Shown: positions 29,052 to 37,354 of the stretch, in pieces
Numbering within the stretch: the first letter of the stretch is position 1
How the letters are laid out: each line of letters opens with the position of its first letter
Assembly: GCF_030605225.1 (NCBI RefSeq)
Contig: NZ_JAUWAV010000019.1
Coordinates: 1 to 64,000 of the forward strand
DNA: 64,000 nt
Source of the DNA: Geoalkalibacter sp.
GTDB taxonomy: Bacteria; Desulfobacterota; Desulfuromonadia; Desulfuromonadales; Geoalkalibacteraceae
Direction of reading: 5' to 3'
The notes under the pieces: model-generated
What the model was told of the DNA's origin: nothing
The model's database searches: none
What the model saw: the letters and a program-made list of their open reading frames with translations, nothing else
Position numbers and translations under genes: made by a program

Positions 29052-29798
29052 ATGAAGGGAGGTCGCAGGCTTATTTTCCCGGGTCTGTTTCTGGGGGCGG
29101 TCCTTGCGCCCACCGACGCCGCCGCCATGCACATCTCCGAAGGCATTTTGCCCGCCGGCTGGGCGCTGTTCTGGTTTCTCGCGGCTACACCCTTCGTGAC
29201 CCTCGGCGTGCGCCAGATCAACCGGCGCAAGCAGGCCGATCCCATGTACATTCCCCTGCTCGGCATCTTCGGCGCGGCGGTGTTTGTTTTCAGCTGCTTT
29301 CCCATCCCCGTGCCGGTGGCGGGCAGCACCGCCCACCCGGCGGGCACGGGGCTGAGCGCGATGTTCCTCGGGCCGTTCGCCAGCGTGGTCATCGCCTTTC
29401 TCTCGCTGCTCCTGCAAGCCTTGTTTCTCGCCCACGGCGGGCTCACCACCCTGGGCGGCAACACCTTTTCCATGGGCGTGGTGGGATCGTTTGGCGCCTT
29501 CGGCGCCTTTCTCCTCGCGCGGCGGCTCGGCCTGCCCCTGTTCTGGCGCGGCTTTGCCGCGGGCGTGGCGGCGGATCTGCTCACCTACCTGAGCACTTCC
29601 CTGGAACTGGCCCTGGCCCTGCACGGCGATCTGTCCTTCTGGCTGGTGCTGGGGCAGATCTATCTGGCCTTCATGCCCACGCAGATTCCCCTGGCGCTGC
29701 TCGAAGGGGCCGTCACCGGCGGTATTCTCGTTTATGTGCGTAAGAACCGCCCCGACATCCTGCGCAGAGTCGGCCTCGACAAGGAGGTCGCGGCATGA
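29052..29798 (+). CDS. cbiM: Cobalt ECF transporter permease CbiM
   Basis: This 248-residue membrane protein is the substrate-specific (S) component of the cobalt uptake system. An N-terminal signal-like segment of 25 residues precedes MHISEGILPAGWALFW. The exposed Met-His pair after processing is known to bind cobalt in this family. Further features are GLTTLGGNTFSMGVVG and the polar end DILRRVGLDKEVAA. ATG at 29052 was chosen; the upstream open frame overlaps cbiC and is not coding. Confidence 0.93.
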   Translation: MKGGRRLIFPGLFLGAVLAPTDAAAMHISEGILPAGWALFWFLAATPFVTLGVRQINRRKQADPMYIPLLGIFGAAVFVFSCFPIPVPVAGSTAHPAGTGLSAMFLGPFASVVIAFLSLLLQALFLAHGGLTTLGGNTFSMGVVGSFGAFGAFLLARRLGLPLFWRGFAAGVAADLLTYLSTSLELALALHGDLSFWLVLGQIYLAFMPTQIPLALLEGAVTGGILVYVRKNRPDILRRVGLDKEVAA

Positions 29799-30079
29799 AA
29801 AACGTCCTGATTTTGCTCGCCGTGCTGTTGAGCTTGGCGCTGGGCGCGCAGGCCCTCGCCGAGGACGAGCGTCCCAAGTGGCCCGGCGTCGATGAAACCG
29901 TGGTGGAGAAATTCGCCCGGGAGCTCGGCCGCGAGCCGCGCGAGCCCTTCATCGATACGGATCAGGGCGATCTGCTGCTGTTTCTCTTCGCCCTGGCAGG
30001 CGCCGTCGGCGGTTTTGTCATGGGCTACTACTGGCACAAAGTCTTCGTCGCCGGAAAAAAGCAGGCGCCGCCCGAATGA
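29795..30079 (+). CDS. cbiN: CbiN-like cobalt transport accessory protein
   Basis: This 94-residue protein has an N-terminal hydrophobic signal or helix (MKNVLILLAVLLSLALGAQA) and a second membrane helix near the C-terminus (LLLFLFALAGAVGGFVMGYYW). A charged loop between them contains REPREPFIDTDQGD. This two-helix layout and the position between cbiM and cbiQ fit CbiN, which is required for cobalt uptake. Similarity to canonical CbiN is only moderate, so the name rests partly on context. Both ends overlap neighbours by four bases. Confidence 0.8.
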   Translation: MKNVLILLAVLLSLALGAQALAEDERPKWPGVDETVVEKFARELGREPREPFIDTDQGDLLLFLFALAGAVGGFVMGYYWHKVFVAGKKQAPPE

Positions 30080-30846
30080 GCGGCGTCCACCATTTCATGG
30101 ACGCCCAGGGCGACAGCCGCCGGCTGCTGGTGGCCCTCGACGGACGCATCAAGCTGCTGTTGCTGCTCGCCGCGCTGCTCGTCAATCTGCTCGCCGGGGG
30201 CCTGCGGGTGCCGTTGCTGCTGTTGCTGCTGGCGATGATCCTGGTGGCGGCCTCCGGCGTCAGGCTGCGCGCCTTCGCGCGGCGCATGGCGGTGCCCACC
30301 CTCATCGCCCTGGTGGCATTGATCACCCAATTGTTCTGGGTCAAGGAGGGCGAGGTGCTGCTGCGCGTGCCCCTTGCGGCCTGGGAATGGCTGATCACCG
30401 ACGGCGGGGTGCGGCGCGGGCTGGAGCTGGCGCTGCGCATCCTCGGCGGCATGAGCGTGCTGCTGTTCTTCGCCCTGAGCACGCCCCTGCCCGAACTGCT
30501 GCGCGCGGCGCGCTTCTTCCGCTGTCCGCCGGTGCTGGTGGAACTGGCCATGATCATGTACCGTTATATCTTCCTGCTGCTGGAGGAAGGAGGGCGCATC
30601 CGCACCGCGCAGAAAAGCCGCCTCGGCTTCGTCGCATTGCGCCCCGGCCTGCGCTCCTCGGCGATTCTCGGCGGCATGCTGATCCTGCGCACCTTCGACC
30701 GCGCCGAGCGCAGCTTCGCCGCCATGCTCTGCCGCGGCTATCAGGGCGCGCTCAGCGGCGTGGTGATTCGTCCCATACCAAGACGCGACTGGGCTGTCCT
30801 CATGGCCGGCCTGGCGCTGCTGGCGGGGATTTTTTCCTTGCGCTGA
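30076..30846 (+). CDS. cbiQ: Cobalt ECF transporter T component CbiQ
   Basis: This 256-residue membrane protein links the ATPase to CbiM. It has four or five helices, followed by the T-component signature in LELALRILGGMSVLL and the coupling helices around RTFDRAERSFAAMLCRGYQG. A basic-acidic segment near YRYIFLLLEEGGRIRTAQ is also typical. It overlaps cbiN by four bases. The gap to cbiO holds a short repeat-like sequence. Confidence 0.94.
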   Translation: MSGVHHFMDAQGDSRRLLVALDGRIKLLLLLAALLVNLLAGGLRVPLLLLLLAMILVAASGVRLRAFARRMAVPTLIALVALITQLFWVKEGEVLLRVPLAAWEWLITDGGVRRGLELALRILGGMSVLLFFALSTPLPELLRAARFFRCPPVLVELAMIMYRYIFLLLEEGGRIRTAQKSRLGFVALRPGLRSSAILGGMLILRTFDRAERSFAAMLCRGYQGALSGVVIRPIPRRDWAVLMAGLALLAGIFSLR

Positions 30847-30900
30847 AACAGACGGTCTTTGCTCGCGCAGCCTTTGCCGAAGATCCATGACCAAGAACCC

Positions 30901-31770
30901 ATGACGGTTTTTCCCATGCCCCTGCTCAAAATCGAAAACCTGCACTATACCTACGAGGACGGCACACCCGCACTCAACGGTATCGACCTGGAGATCGAGA
31001 AGGGCGAATTTCTCGCCGTGCTCGGCTCCAACGGCAGCGGCAAGACCACCCTGATCAAGCATCTCAACGGGCTGCTGCGCCCGACCCTCGGTCGGGTGCT
31101 GTTCGACGCCAAGCCCATTGAAAGTGTCAGCGCCCGCGAGGTGTTCAGCCGCATCGGCATCGTTTTCCAGGATCCCAACGACCAGCTGTTCGCCTCGACC
31201 GTCGAGGAGGATGTCGCTTTCGGCCCGACCAACATGGGCCTGGCACCACGGGAGATCAAGGAGAGGGTGCATGAGGCCCTGCACCGGGTGGGCATGGAGG
31301 ATCTGGCGCGCAAATCCATCCACGCCCTCTCCCACGGCCAGAAAAAGCGCATCTGCATCGCCGGGGTTCTCGCCATGGCGCCGCAGGTGATCATCCTTGA
31401 TGAACCCACGGCGGGGCTTGATCCCATGGGGGTGCATTCCCTCATGCACCTGCTGGAGGATCTCAACAAAAAGCAGGGCGTGACCATGATCATGGCCACC
31501 CACGTGGTCGATCTGGTGCCGCTGTTCATGAGCAAGATCGCAATTCTCGGCAAGGGCCGGGTGCTGCGCTTCGGCACCCCCGGCGAGGTGTTCGGCGACG
31601 CCGAGGCCATCGAGAAGGCCAAGCTGCACCTGCCGCTCATCGCCGAGCTGATGAACATTCTCAAGACCCGCGACCACGTCAAGCTGCACCATATTCCCCT
31701 GACCGTGGGCGAAGCACGACGCGAAATTTTACGGCTGCTGTCGGTGCAGGATGTCATCGAGCGCGTCTGA
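30901..31770 (+). CDS. cbiO: Cobalt ECF transporter ATPase CbiO
   Basis: This 289-residue ABC ATPase energises cobalt uptake. Walker A is LGSNGSGKTTLIK, the Q-loop lies in IGIVFQDPNDQLF, the signature is LSHGQKKRICIAG, Walker B is VIILDEPTAGLDP, and the switch His is in ATHVVD. Possible starts are ATG at 30901 (MTVFPMPLL) and 30916 (MPLLKIENL). The reading frame extends to 30859 without support. The last 20 bp overlap cbiD. Confidence 0.93.
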   Translation: MTVFPMPLLKIENLHYTYEDGTPALNGIDLEIEKGEFLAVLGSNGSGKTTLIKHLNGLLRPTLGRVLFDAKPIESVSAREVFSRIGIVFQDPNDQLFASTVEEDVAFGPTNMGLAPREIKERVHEALHRVGMEDLARKSIHALSHGQKKRICIAGVLAMAPQVIILDEPTAGLDPMGVHSLMHLLEDLNKKQGVTMIMATHVVDLVPLFMSKIAILGKGRVLRFGTPGEVFGDAEAIEKAKLHLPLIAELMNILKTRDHVKLHHIPLTVGEARREILRLLSVQDVIERV

Positions 31771-32872
31771 CAAACGAGAGCGCCGCCTGCGCTGCGGCTT
31801 CACCACCGGCGCCTGCGCGGCGGCGGCGGCACGCGGCGCGGCCCTGATGCTGCGCGATCAGCGGCGCGTGGCGCAGGTGGAGATCGCTCTGCCTGCAGGC
31901 TTTCGCGCAACCTTCACCTTGCACGGCCAGCGCTTCGACCAGGAGCGCGCCTACTGCTTCGTGATCAAGGATGCCGGCGATGACCCCGACGTGACCCAGG
32001 GGGTCGAGGTGCATGCGCAGGTATCCCTGGCGTTGGATACGGAAAACATCCGCATTCACGGCGGCCCCGGTATCGGTCGGGTGACCAAGCCGGGGCTGGC
32101 GGTGCCCGTGGGCGAGTGGGCGATCAATCCGGTGCCGCGCCGCATGATCAGCGAGGCGGTGCTCGAGGCGTTCCCCCCTCAGACGTCACCTCTCAGGCCG
32201 CAGGTGACCTTGAGCATTCCCGACGGGGAGCAACGCGCGGCGCACACCCTCAATGCCCGCCTCGGCATTCTCGGCGGGCTGTCCATCCTCGGCACCAGCG
32301 GCGTGGTGCGGCCTATCTCCCACCAGGCCTGGACCGACACCCTGGAGGTCGCCCTGGATGTGGCACGGGCCGCCGGTTGTCGGCGTGTGGTGCTCAGCAC
32401 CGGCCGCAGCAGCGAACAGGCTGCCATGACAGCGCTGCGGCTGCGCGAGGAAGCCTTCATCATGATGGGCGATTTCACTGCGTTTTGCCTCGATGCCTGC
32501 CATCGCAAGGGCTTCGCGGAGGTGATTCTCGCCGCCCAGTTCGCCAAGCTGGTCAAGATCGCCTGCGGCCACGAGCACACTCATGTGCGCAACGCGCGTC
32601 TCGACCTCGCGCAACTGGCCGATTGGGCGCAAACCCTCGGCCTTGACGGATCGCTGATTAAAAAGATAGAGTTTGCCAACACCGCCCGGGAGGTGTTCTG
32701 CGAGTTGGGATCCGGTCATCCCCTCGTCGATGCGGTGGCCCAGCGCGCCCTGGCCTGGATGGGTCGGCGCACCCCCGGCGCCGATCAGGCCATCCTGCTG
32801 ATCGGATATGATGGAACGGCGGTGCGTCGTTTCGGCCCTGCGGGGCTCTTTACGGAAGGAACAGGTCCATGA
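31751..32872 (+). CDS. cbiD: Cobalt-precorrin-5B C1-methyltransferase
   Basis: This 373-residue enzyme methylates C-1 of the corrin ring in the anaerobic pathway. The N-terminal signature is LRCGFTTGACAAAAARGAAL, followed by GDDPDVTQGVEV and GGPGIGRVTKPGLAVPVGE, and later STGRSSEQAAM. Its ATG lies inside the end of cbiO, a 20-bp overlap that is common in this operon. CbiD is specific to the oxygen-independent route. Confidence 0.96.
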   Translation: MSSSASDKRERRLRCGFTTGACAAAAARGAALMLRDQRRVAQVEIALPAGFRATFTLHGQRFDQERAYCFVIKDAGDDPDVTQGVEVHAQVSLALDTENIRIHGGPGIGRVTKPGLAVPVGEWAINPVPRRMISEAVLEAFPPQTSPLRPQVTLSIPDGEQRAAHTLNARLGILGGLSILGTSGVVRPISHQAWTDTLEVALDVARAAGCRRVVLSTGRSSEQAAMTALRLREEAFIMMGDFTAFCLDACHRKGFAEVILAAQFAKLVKIACGHEHTHVRNARLDLAQLADWAQTLGLDGSLIKKIEFANTAREVFCELGSGHPLVDAVAQRALAWMGRRTPGADQAILLIGYDGTAVRRFGPAGLFTEGTGP

Positions 32873-34083
32873 GCAAGAAAATTTACGTCATCGGCGCCGG
32901 GGTTGAAGGTCAGGAAGGCTTCGGGCGCCGCGCCCTGGAGCTGATCGCCCAGGCCCGGGTGCTGATCGGCGGCGAGCGCCAGCTGGCCCTGTTTCCCGAG
33001 CATCCCGGCCGCAAGGTGGCGGTGACCAACAACCTTGCCGAGATCGTGGACCTGCTCAACGGCATCAAGGATCAGGCGGTGGTGCTGACTTCGGGCGATC
33101 CGCTGTTTTTCAGCATCGGCCGCTACCTGCTGCGCAACCTGCCCGGCGCCGAGCTGGAATTCGTGCCCAACGTCAGCTCCGCCCAGTACGCCTTTGCCAA
33201 GATCAAGGAGCCCTGGGATGATGCCGTGTTTATTTCCGCCCACGGCCGCGGTCTGAAAAAGGCCGTGGACCGCATCGTCGCCAACGACAAGGCGGCGGTG
33301 CTCACCGACGAGATCAACACGCCCCGCGCCATTGCCGCGGAACTTGTGGCACGCGGCCGCGACGGCTACGCCGCCTATCTGTGCGAGGAGCTGGGTACCC
33401 CCCGCGAGCGTATCCTCGCCACCGACGTCAAAGGTCTGCTCGACATCGAAGCGGCGCCCCTCAACGTGCTGATTCTCATCAAGGAATATGACGCCGAAGG
33501 TGAAGAATACATCCCCACCCTGGGTATTCCCGACGAGGAATTCGCCGCCGTCAAGAAGCTCATCACCAAGGAGGAAGTGCGGGTCATCACCCTCGCCAAG
33601 CTGCAACTGCGTCACGACATGACGCTCTGGGACATCGGCGCGGGGTCGGGCTCGGTGAGCATCGAGGCCGATCACCTGCTGCCCAACGGCCGCATCTTCG
33701 CCGTCGAGCGCAATCCCCAGTGTCTGCAATTCATCCGCGACAATCTGCGCAAGTTCAACGCGCGCAACGTTTCCCTGGTGGAGGGCGAAGCGCCCGCGTG
33801 CCTGGAGGCCCTGCCCGACCCGGAGCGCGTGTTCATCGGCGGTTCCGGCGGCAACCTGTGGGACATCCTCAAGGCGGTGGATGATCGCCTGGCCGCCGAC
33901 GGACGCATCGTGCTCAACGCCATCACCCTCGATACCCTGACCGGTGCCACGGAGTTTTTCGACAACGCCGGCTACGACGTCGAGGTGACGGTGGTCAATA
34001 TCTCGCGCACTCGCCCGTTGACGGATTACAAGATGTTCGAGGCCAACAATCCGGTCTTCATCATCACGGCCGCCAAGAAATGA
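32869..34083 (+). CDS. cbiET: Fused cobalt-precorrin-7 C5- and cobalt-precorrin-6B C15-methyltransferase (CbiE-CbiT)
   Basis: This 404-residue protein has two domains. Residues 1-210 are CbiE, a class III tetrapyrrole methylase starting IYVIGAGVEGQEGFGRRAL with VVLTSGDPLFFSIG. Residues 215-404 are CbiT, a class I methyltransferase with the S-adenosylmethionine motif LWDIGAGSGSVSIEAD and VFIGGSGGNLWDIL. The fused enzyme performs C-5 and C-15 methylation with decarboxylation, like CobL. The fusion is common. Both ends overlap neighbours by four bases. Confidence 0.95.
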   Translation: MSKKIYVIGAGVEGQEGFGRRALELIAQARVLIGGERQLALFPEHPGRKVAVTNNLAEIVDLLNGIKDQAVVLTSGDPLFFSIGRYLLRNLPGAELEFVPNVSSAQYAFAKIKEPWDDAVFISAHGRGLKKAVDRIVANDKAAVLTDEINTPRAIAAELVARGRDGYAAYLCEELGTPRERILATDVKGLLDIEAAPLNVLILIKEYDAEGEEYIPTLGIPDEEFAAVKKLITKEEVRVITLAKLQLRHDMTLWDIGAGSGSVSIEADHLLPNGRIFAVERNPQCLQFIRDNLRKFNARNVSLVEGEAPACLEALPDPERVFIGGSGGNLWDILKAVDDRLAADGRIVLNAITLDTLTGATEFFDNAGYDVEVTVVNISRTRPLTDYKMFEANNPVFIITAAKK

Positions 34084-34790
34084 GTCGGCTGTCCCTGGCC
34101 ATCGTCGGCGTCGGTCCCGGCGATCCCGAACTCGTCACCCTCAAGGCGGCACGCCTCATCGCCGCCGCCGACGTGGTGCTTGCGCCCCTGGGGGATCGCT
34201 CTGACGCGAGCATCGCCGAAGGCATCATCCGTGAGCTGGTCGACAACTCCCGCCAGAAGGTGATCCGCCAGGTTTATCCCATGTCCAAGAATCCGGCGGA
34301 CATGGAACGTTTCTGGCGCGATTCCGCCCGTCAAACGGCGACCCTGGTGCGCGCGGGAAACAGGGTGGTGTTCATCACCCTGGGCGATCCACTGCTCTAC
34401 AGCACCGCTCTCTATCTGGCTCGCGAACTGCGCGAAGAAGCACCCGAAATCGCCGTGGATTTTGTCTCGGGCGTCTCCTCCATCAACGCCGCCGCAGCGC
34501 GCGCCGGCCTGCCCCTGGCTTTGGCCGACGAGCGGCTGGCCATCCTGCCCGCCACCTTCGAGGGCGATAAGCTCAGGCGCGCCCTGGAGGATTTCGACAC
34601 GGTGGTGCTGATGAAGGTGCATCGGGTGTTCGATCAGCTGAGAACGCTGCTGGCGGAGATGGGCCTGCCGCACCGCGCCGTCTACCTGCGGCGCGTCGGC
34701 CTGGCGGATGAGCGGGTAATGACGGATCTCAGCGCCGTGACCGAGGACGACCTCGATTACCTGTCGCTGATTATCGTGCGCAAGGCCTGA
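34080..34790 (+). CDS. cbiL: Cobalt-precorrin-2 C20-methyltransferase
   Basis: This 236-residue class III methylase begins LAIVGVGPGDPELVTLKAARLI and includes VVFITLGDPLLYSTALYLA and DFVSGVSSINAAAARAGLPL, matching CbiL/CobI. It methylates C-20 of the cobalt-sirohydrochlorin. It overlaps cbiE-cbiT by four bases. A toxin-antitoxin pair follows after a 44-bp gap. Confidence 0.95.
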   Translation: MSRLSLAIVGVGPGDPELVTLKAARLIAAADVVLAPLGDRSDASIAEGIIRELVDNSRQKVIRQVYPMSKNPADMERFWRDSARQTATLVRAGNRVVFITLGDPLLYSTALYLARELREEAPEIAVDFVSGVSSINAAAARAGLPLALADERLAILPATFEGDKLRRALEDFDTVVLMKVHRVFDQLRTLLAEMGLPHRAVYLRRVGLADERVMTDLSAVTEDDLDYLSLIIVRKA

Positions 34791-34834
34791 TTTCATGCAC
34801 CTGTTTCGCGGGCACTTGCTCCAGGGAGATTTCA

Positions 34835-35128
34835 ATGCAAAGAGATGAGGCACTGGCCATTCTCCGTGCCCACCGAGATGAAATCTTCACGCGCTTCCCG
34901 GTGAAAAAACTGGCCCTGTTCGGCTCGACCGTTCGCAACGAAGCCTCTGAAACCAGCGACGTCGATGTGCTCGTCGAGTTTGAGGGACCGACCACTTTTG
35001 ACGGCTATTTCGATTTGAAATTCTATCTGGAGGAAGTCCTGCAACGGGAAGTGGACCTGGTCTGCGCCAATGCCGTGCGCCCACGCATCAGACCCTACAT
35101 TGAGCGGGAGGCCTTGGATGTCGCGTGA
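34835..35128 (+). CDS. mntA: MntA-like nucleotidyltransferase antitoxin
   Basis: This 97-residue minimal nucleotidyltransferase carries LFGSTVRNEASETSDVDVLVEF: Gly30-Ser31 is followed ten residues later by Asp42-x-Asp44, with a third likely metal ligand at Asp74 (REVDLV). These residues bind ATP and magnesium. In characterised HepT-MntA pairs this protein adenylylates a tyrosine of the HEPN toxin and neutralises it. A good ribosome-binding site (CAGGGAGATTTCA) precedes ATG. Its stop overlaps the hepT start by 11 bp. Base composition looks somewhat more AT-rich than the cobalamin genes on either side, which fits later acquisition. Confidence 0.88.
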   Translation: MQRDEALAILRAHRDEIFTRFPVKKLALFGSTVRNEASETSDVDVLVEFEGPTTFDGYFDLKFYLEEVLQREVDLVCANAVRPRIRPYIEREALDVA

Positions 35129-35483
35129 TTGGATTCAATTTTACGAAGACCTCCTGGAATTCTGTTCAAGGATCGAGGAATACACCCTCGGGCTGTCCCG
35201 CGCCGAGTTCGAGAGCCGAAAAATCGTTTATGACGCCACCCTCAGGAATGTTGAACTGATCGGTGAAGCCGCCAAGCAAATTCCTGAAACGGTGCGCCAA
35301 AGGATTCCGGAAGTGCCCTGGCAGCGGCTGGTCGCGACAAGGAACATTCTTGCCCATGGTTACTTCGGCATCGACAACGATATCCTTTGGGACATCGTTG
35401 AGAACAAGATTCCCGAGTTACGCGAGAAACTCGCCCTCGCCCATGAGGCTCACCCCGCCCTTTTCGAGGAAACCGCCGATTAA
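35118..35483 (+). CDS. hepT: HepT-like HEPN-domain toxin
   Basis: This 121-residue helical protein has the HEPN RNase motif RX4HXY at Arg75-His80-Tyr82 (RNILAHGY), the same layout as HepT, where the Tyr is the modification target of MntA. It also shows IGEAAKQIPETVRQ, typical of this family (formerly DUF86). Overlap with mntA and the shared strand make a type VII toxin-antitoxin pair likely. The cbiF start is only four bases after its TAA and lacks a nearby ribosome-binding site of its own, so cbiF translation may depend on hepT. Confidence 0.87.
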   Translation: MSRDWIQFYEDLLEFCSRIEEYTLGLSRAEFESRKIVYDATLRNVELIGEAAKQIPETVRQRIPEVPWQRLVATRNILAHGYFGIDNDILWDIVENKIPELREKLALAHEAHPALFEETAD

Positions 35484-35487
35484 TCCC

Positions 35488-36261
35488 ATGAATTTGCCCA
35501 AAGTCCTCTTCGTCGGCGCCGGACCCGGCGACCCGGAACTGATCACCCTCAAGGGCCTCAAGGCCCTGCGCCAGGCCGATCTGGTCGTCTATGCGGGATC
35601 CCTGGTGAACCGCGCGCTGCTGGCGGAACTCAAGCCGCAGGCCCGGGCGGTGGACAGCGCACCCCTGGCCCTGGAGGAGATCGTTTCCTGCATGGCCGCG
35701 GCCGTGGTCGAGGGCAAAAGCGTGGTGCGCCTGCACACCGGCGATCCCGGCATCTACGGCGCTATTCAGGAGCAGATCGATGCCCTGGCCGCCCTGGGCA
35801 TCGGCACCGAGGTGATTCCCGGCGTGACCGCCGCCTTTGCCGCGGCCGCCGCCCTCGGCCAGGAACTGACCCTGCCGGAGGTTTCCCAGACGGTGATCAT
35901 CAGCCGCCGCGAGGGGCGCACTCCGGTGCCCGAGGGGGAGAGGCTCGAACGCATCGCCGCCCTCGGCGCCACCCTGTGCCTCTACCTGTCCGTGGGCATG
36001 ATGGACGAGGTGGTCGCCGAACTGCTCGCCGGCGGCGTCTACCGCCCCTCCACCCCGGTGGCGGTGGTGAGCAAGGCCAGCTGGCCCGACGAGCGGCGCA
36101 TCGAAGGCACCCTGGGCGACATCGCGGAGCGAGTCAAACAAGCAGGCATCAGCCGCCAGGCGGTGATTATCGTCGGCGAGGTCCTCAACGCCCGCCACCG
36201 GGGCGTCGGCGAAAAATCCAAACTCTACGACCGCAACTTCGTCCATGGCTTTAGGGGCTAA
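35488..36261 (+). CDS. cbiF: Cobalt-precorrin-4 C11-methyltransferase
   Basis: This 257-residue class III methylase begins VLFVGAGPGDPELITLKGLKAL and includes VVYAGSLVN, LHTGDPGIYGAIQEQ and VIPGVTAAFAAAAALGQ, all standard for CbiF/CobM. It methylates C-11. It starts four bases after hepT, whereas the other cob genes around it overlap their upstream gene. A repeat-like segment (CCAAGGAC type) separates it from cbiG. Confidence 0.95.
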   Translation: MNLPKVLFVGAGPGDPELITLKGLKALRQADLVVYAGSLVNRALLAELKPQARAVDSAPLALEEIVSCMAAAVVEGKSVVRLHTGDPGIYGAIQEQIDALAALGIGTEVIPGVTAAFAAAAALGQELTLPEVSQTVIISRREGRTPVPEGERLERIAALGATLCLYLSVGMMDEVVAELLAGGVYRPSTPVAVVSKASWPDERRIEGTLGDIAERVKQAGISRQAVIIVGEVLNARHRGVGEKSKLYDRNFVHGFRG

Positions 36262-36270
36262 GGTTTCCAA

Positions 36271-36300
36271 CCAAGGACCACGGACCAATGACCAAGGACA
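36271..36300. repeat. CCAAGGAC-type repetitive spacer between cbiF and cbiG
   Basis: The spacer reads CCAAGGACCACGGACCAATG and continues ACCAAGGACA, close to one arm of the nuo element at 59405-59438. The last AAGGAC lies 12 bases before the cbiG ATG and may serve as a ribosome-binding site. A weaker relative, CCATGACCAAGAACCCATGA, precedes and overlaps the cbiO start at 30885-30904. Confidence 0.7.
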
Positions 36301-36310
36301 GCCCTTCCCC

Positions 36311-37354
36311 ATGATCGCCATCATCGCCATCACCCCCGGCGGCGCCGAACTGGCGCGCCGCCTCGCTCGCGAACTGCCCCACAGCGCGGTTTTCACGCCG
36401 ACCCGTCTGGCGCGAGGCGGCGACCAGGCCTTCCACCAGCCCCTCGCCGAGATTCTGCCCGAGCTTTTCGCCCAAGCGCGCGGCCTGGTGTGCATCATGG
36501 CCGCCGGCATCGTTGTGCGCCTGCTCGCGCCGCACCTGAAAAACAAGGCGGAAGATCCGGCGGTGGTGGTCATGGACGAGGCCGGACAGTTTGCCGTGAG
36601 CCTGCTTTCGGGCCATCTCGGCGGCGCCAATGACCTGGCCCGCCAGGCTGCCGCGGCGGTGGGCGCCCAGGCGGTCATCACCACCGCCACCGACGTCAAC
36701 GGGCTCATGGCCTGGGACGACATCGCCCGCCGCGAGCAACTCGCCATCGAACCCTTGAGCAACATCCGCCGCCTCAACAGCCTGCTGCTTGAGCGCCGGC
36801 CCATCGCCCTGGTGGATCGTCGCCAGCGCATCAGCCATTATTTTCTGCCGCACAGCGGCGTGACGCCCGTCGCCAATTTCGCCGAGGCCATGCAAAGCCA
36901 ATTTGCCGGACAGGTGTTCGTCACCCACCGCGTGCTGGGCCGGGTAGGTGCGCCCGACAATCTGTTGCTGCTGCGCCCCAGGGATCTGGTGGTGGGCATC
37001 GGCTGTAATCGCGACACCAGCGCCGCAGAAATCGAGGCGGCGGTGCTCGCCGAGTTCGCCGCCGCCTTTCTGGCGCCGGCCAGTATCGCCGCCCTTGCCA
37101 CCATCGAGGACAAGGCCGATGAAGCAGGCCTGCTCGCCTTTGCCGAAAAGCTGGGCGTGCCCCTGCGGCTGTTTTCCGCCGGGCAGCTCAATGCCGTCGA
37201 AGCACCCTCGCCGCCCTCGCCCCACGCCCTTGAGGCGGTCGGCGCCAAGGGCGTATGCGAACCGGCGGCCCTGGCGGCGAGCGGCGCACGCGCTTTGCTG
37301 ATCAAGAAAAAGAAGCGCGGCAACCTCACCCTGGCCGTGGCGGAGTTGGCCTGA
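36311..37354 (+). CDS. cbiG: Cobalt-precorrin-5A hydrolase
   Basis: This 347-residue protein opens the delta-lactone ring of cobalt-precorrin-5A with loss of acetaldehyde. It shows the N-terminal domain IAIITPGG-like start, then IMAAGIVVRLLAPHLKNK and LLSGHLGGANDLARQ, and the C-terminal domain VVGIGCNRDTSAAEIEAAV. ATG at 36311 (MIAIIAITPGG) was chosen over the frame extension to 36245, which only reads through the repeat-like spacer. Its stop overlaps the next gene by one base (TGATG). Confidence 0.94.
   Translation: MIAIIAITPGGAELARRLARELPHSAVFTPTRLARGGDQAFHQPLAEILPELFAQARGLVCIMAAGIVVRLLAPHLKNKAEDPAVVVMDEAGQFAVSLLSGHLGGANDLARQAAAAVGAQAVITTATDVNGLMAWDDIARREQLAIEPLSNIRRLNSLLLERRPIALVDRRQRISHYFLPHSGVTPVANFAEAMQSQFAGQVFVTHRVLGRVGAPDNLLLLRPRDLVVGIGCNRDTSAAEIEAAVLAEFAAAFLAPASIAALATIEDKADEAGLLAFAEKLGVPLRLFSAGQLNAVEAPSPPSPHALEAVGAKGVCEPAALAASGARALLIKKKKRGNLTLAVAELA

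Noticed and set aside
30847-30900. Extra N-terminus for CbiO from ATG-less frame upstream at 30859
   Set aside because: The segment reads through the cbiQ-cbiO spacer and matches no CbiO N-terminus; two better ATG codons follow at 30901 and 30916.
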